A DNA stretch of 8,328 nucleotides from Bacteroidota bacterium (GTDB taxonomy: Bacteria; Bacteroidota; Ignavibacteria; Ignavibacteriales; Melioribacteraceae). Location of the stretch: NCBI GenBank assembly GCA_021812745.1, contig JAKAMS010000098.1, forward strand, positions 1-8,328, in the 5' to 3' direction. A model generated the notes under the pieces. The model saw only the letters and a program-made list of their open reading frames with translations. It made no database searches and had not been told where the DNA came from. A program made the translations under genes and the position numbers. Below, piece by piece: positions 6,922 to 8,328 of this stretch. How positions within the stretch are numbered: the first letter of the stretch is position 1; every line of letters begins with the position of its first letter.

Positions 6922-7581
6922 TTGAAAAATAAAATTAAATCTTATTCATTGGTATTAGATGAGAAAGAACAAAAATTTTTCAAACAATTTAAAACTCCTT
7001 TTGACATACAGCTTTATTTGAACAGCGTAAAATATAATCCGGATTACATTACTTATTCTCCGCGGATGGTAATGCACCGTCAGATGGCAAATTGTTTTGA
7101 AGGTGCCTTGTTCGCCGCTGCAGTATTGAGAATGCTTGGGCATAAACCGTTAATAGTAGATTTTATGGCGTATAATGATGATGATCATGTGATTGCAGTA
7201 TTCAAGCAGAACAATCTTTATGGAGCAGTGGCAAAATCGAATACTACAACTCTCCGTTTCCGTGAGCCTGTTTACCGCTCAATTAGAGAGTTAGTAATGA
7301 GCTATTTTGATTTTTACATTAACACGCTTGGTGATAAATCTCTCAGAAGTTATTCTAATCCGGTTAATCTTTCCATGTTTGATAAATTTAATTGGATGAC
7401 TACTGATGACGATCTGGAGTTTATAGGAGATTATCTTTTTACAATCCAGCATAACGAAATACTTGGCGCAAAGTCTATCAAATCATTAAGCCCTGCTGAT
7501 AAAGATGTATTAGAGATCTGCTTTATCGGTTCCGACCCAAATGGTTTATTCAAACCAAAGAAGAAAATTTCTAAAGGATGA
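6922..7581 (+). CDS. Transglutaminase-like cysteine protein, cytoplasmic
   Basis: This 219-residue protein has the pattern of the transglutaminase-like (papain-fold) superfamily. Cys58 lies in ANCFEGALFAAAVLRMLG (56-73), the Cys-led helix, and His89 lies in DDDHVIAVF (86-94), 31 residues later. Asn107 in AKSN (104-107) could complete a Cys-His-Asn/Asp triad. Family members act as proteases, peptide-bond hydrolases or acyl-transfer enzymes, and some are inactive; the substrate here is unknown. There is no signal peptide or membrane segment, so it is probably cytoplasmic. The C-terminal part (roughly 110-219) is not recognised. Translation starts at TTG with a good ribosome site. The gene stands alone: divergent from typA, and 212 bases before the next gene. 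The fold is likely but not certain, and the function is open. Confidence 0.7.
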   Translation: MKNKIKSYSLVLDEKEQKFFKQFKTPFDIQLYLNSVKYNPDYITYSPRMVMHRQMANCFEGALFAAAVLRMLGHKPLIVDFMAYNDDDHVIAVFKQNNLYGAVAKSNTTTLRFREPVYRSIRELVMSYFDFYINTLGDKSLRSYSNPVNLSMFDKFNWMTTDDDLEFIGDYLFTIQHNEILGAKSIKSLSPADKDVLEICFIGSDPNGLFKPKKKISKG

Positions 7582-7793
7582 AATTCTAAAGCAGAAAAAA
7601 TATTATCCGCTCTGAATAATTTTTTAGAAAGCTAAGGCTATTTATACAACTTAAATTTTAAAAACGGCTATTCAACTTTACCTTATTATCTTCGATAATA
7701 TATAGAAGCGAAATGTTACTGCTCATTTCATGAACTTATAGATATCGTGAAGTTAACTGGTATTATTACTGTTATGGGTAAACTAATCAAACC
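7582..7793. other. Intergenic gap with weak hairpins
   Basis: This gap holds two weak inverted repeats: TTCTAAA (7584-7590) with TTTAGAA (7623-7629), and TATTATC (7684-7690) with GATAATA (7694-7700) around a 3-base loop. Both are AT-rich and lack a following T-tract, so neither is called as a terminator. A promoter for the next gene should lie here, but none is clear. Confidence 0.4.
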
Positions 7794-8328
7794 ATGAACG
7801 AAGAAAATCAGAAATCAATTGATGCAGCCTTACTCATGCATAATAGAGAAGAACGGAAAAATTCTGAAAGTGAACTTGCATATTCCGGGGATAAGTTTCG
7901 AACCCTCTTTGATTCAACAGGCGGTGAATTAATGCAAAATGATGAAGAGAATATCCGGCAGTTATTTAATGATTATCTGCAGATGTATGCATCCAGAGAT
8001 GACCGGCTTACCAATTATTTCAGCGAAAACTTTTCCGGCTTTACTGGAGGCGGAGATTTTCTTGTAAAAGACAAGGAGCAATGGGTTGCTATTACAAGGC
8101 AGGATTTCGATCAAGTCAAAGATCCAATCAGAATAGAACTCAAAGATGTTGCAATCCAATCACTTGCCGATACAATTGCTGTTGCTACCGGTTTCTTTGT
8201 CATCCATCTTCCAATCAAAGACCATATTCTCTCAAGAGAGACAGCTCGCCTGGTATTGATTTTTCGAAAAGAATCAGAAGGGTGGAAAATTTCCCATAGC
8301 AGTATTTCAATTCCTTACTACCTAGTTC
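7794..8328 (+). CDS. N-terminal part of a probable signalling protein with an NTF2/SnoaL-like domain (cut by window edge)
   Basis: The frame runs open from ATG at 7794 to the window end, giving 178 codons with no stop. An in-frame stop at 7779-7781 makes this the first usable start; no Shine-Dalgarno site precedes it. Residues 50-175 form an NTF2/SnoaL-like domain: a first helix (52-66, EENIRQLFNDYLQMY), then FSENFSGFTGGGDFLVKD (76-93) and a run of strands ending in RLVLIFRKESEGWKISHSSI (152-171), as in DUF4440/SnoaL_3 proteins. I recall closely similar domains at the N-terminus of histidine kinases and GGDEF proteins, so it is probably a ligand-sensing input domain. Residues 33-44 (DKFRTLFDSTGG) resemble the beginning of a PAS domain that is then not continued. 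There is no signal peptide, so it is probably cytoplasmic. The domain call is good; the output domain is a guess. Confidence 0.75.
   Translation, partial: MNEENQKSIDAALLMHNREERKNSESELAYSGDKFRTLFDSTGGELMQNDEENIRQLFNDYLQMYASRDDRLTNYFSENFSGFTGGGDFLVKDKEQWVAITRQDFDQVKDPIRIELKDVAIQSLADTIAVATGFFVIHLPIKDHILSRETARLVLIFRKESEGWKISHSSISIPYYLV

Noticed and set aside
7684..7700. Hairpin with a TTC loop as a terminator of the transglutaminase-like gene
   Set aside because: The stem is nearly all A/T and no T-tract follows, and it lies about 100 bases past the stop.
8081..8299. 72-codon plus-strand frame within the edge gene
   Set aside because: It is out of frame with the open 7794 frame, which carries a coherent NTF2-like domain across the same bases.

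Overview
This is an AT-rich bacterial chromosomal window with seven complete protein genes and one gene cut by the right edge. The organism has an outer membrane: there is a lipoprotein gene, and a gene pair that I recall as restricted to outer-membrane bacteria. Base composition, patchy Shine-Dalgarno sites and the overall feel of the proteins suggest the Bacteroidota/Chlorobi-Ignavibacteria group. That placement is an impression, not a proof. I see no rRNA, tRNA, CRISPR array, insertion sequence or phage gene.

Left block (1-1718, minus strand): a 237-residue lipoprotein of unknown function lies upstream of a hexapeptide-repeat acyltransferase with a 57-base gap, probably one transcription unit. 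Bases 1-215 hold no recognisable gene.

Envelope block (1972-4352, plus strand): two genes overlap by 4 bases (ATGA). The first encodes a small polytopic membrane protein (TIGR03546/DUF2062-like). The second encodes a 617-residue membrane-anchored protein with an AsmA-like N-terminus and long helical stretches (TIGR03545). To my knowledge this conserved pair has no assigned function. It is the best candidate here for an undescribed system, perhaps one that moves or organises lipid between the two membranes.

Translation/cold block (4457-6555, minus strand): the ribosome-associated GTPase TypA/BipA is followed, 89 bases downstream, by a small cold-shock protein. A strong hairpin with a T-tract after the cold-shock gene separates it from the convergent envelope pair.

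Right block (6556-8328): a 366-base non-coding gap separates typA from a divergent transglutaminase-like protein that starts at TTG. After a further 212-base gap comes the N-terminus of what is probably a signalling protein. It carries an NTF2/SnoaL-like domain preceded by a short stretch resembling the start of a PAS domain. Its output domain lies beyond the window.
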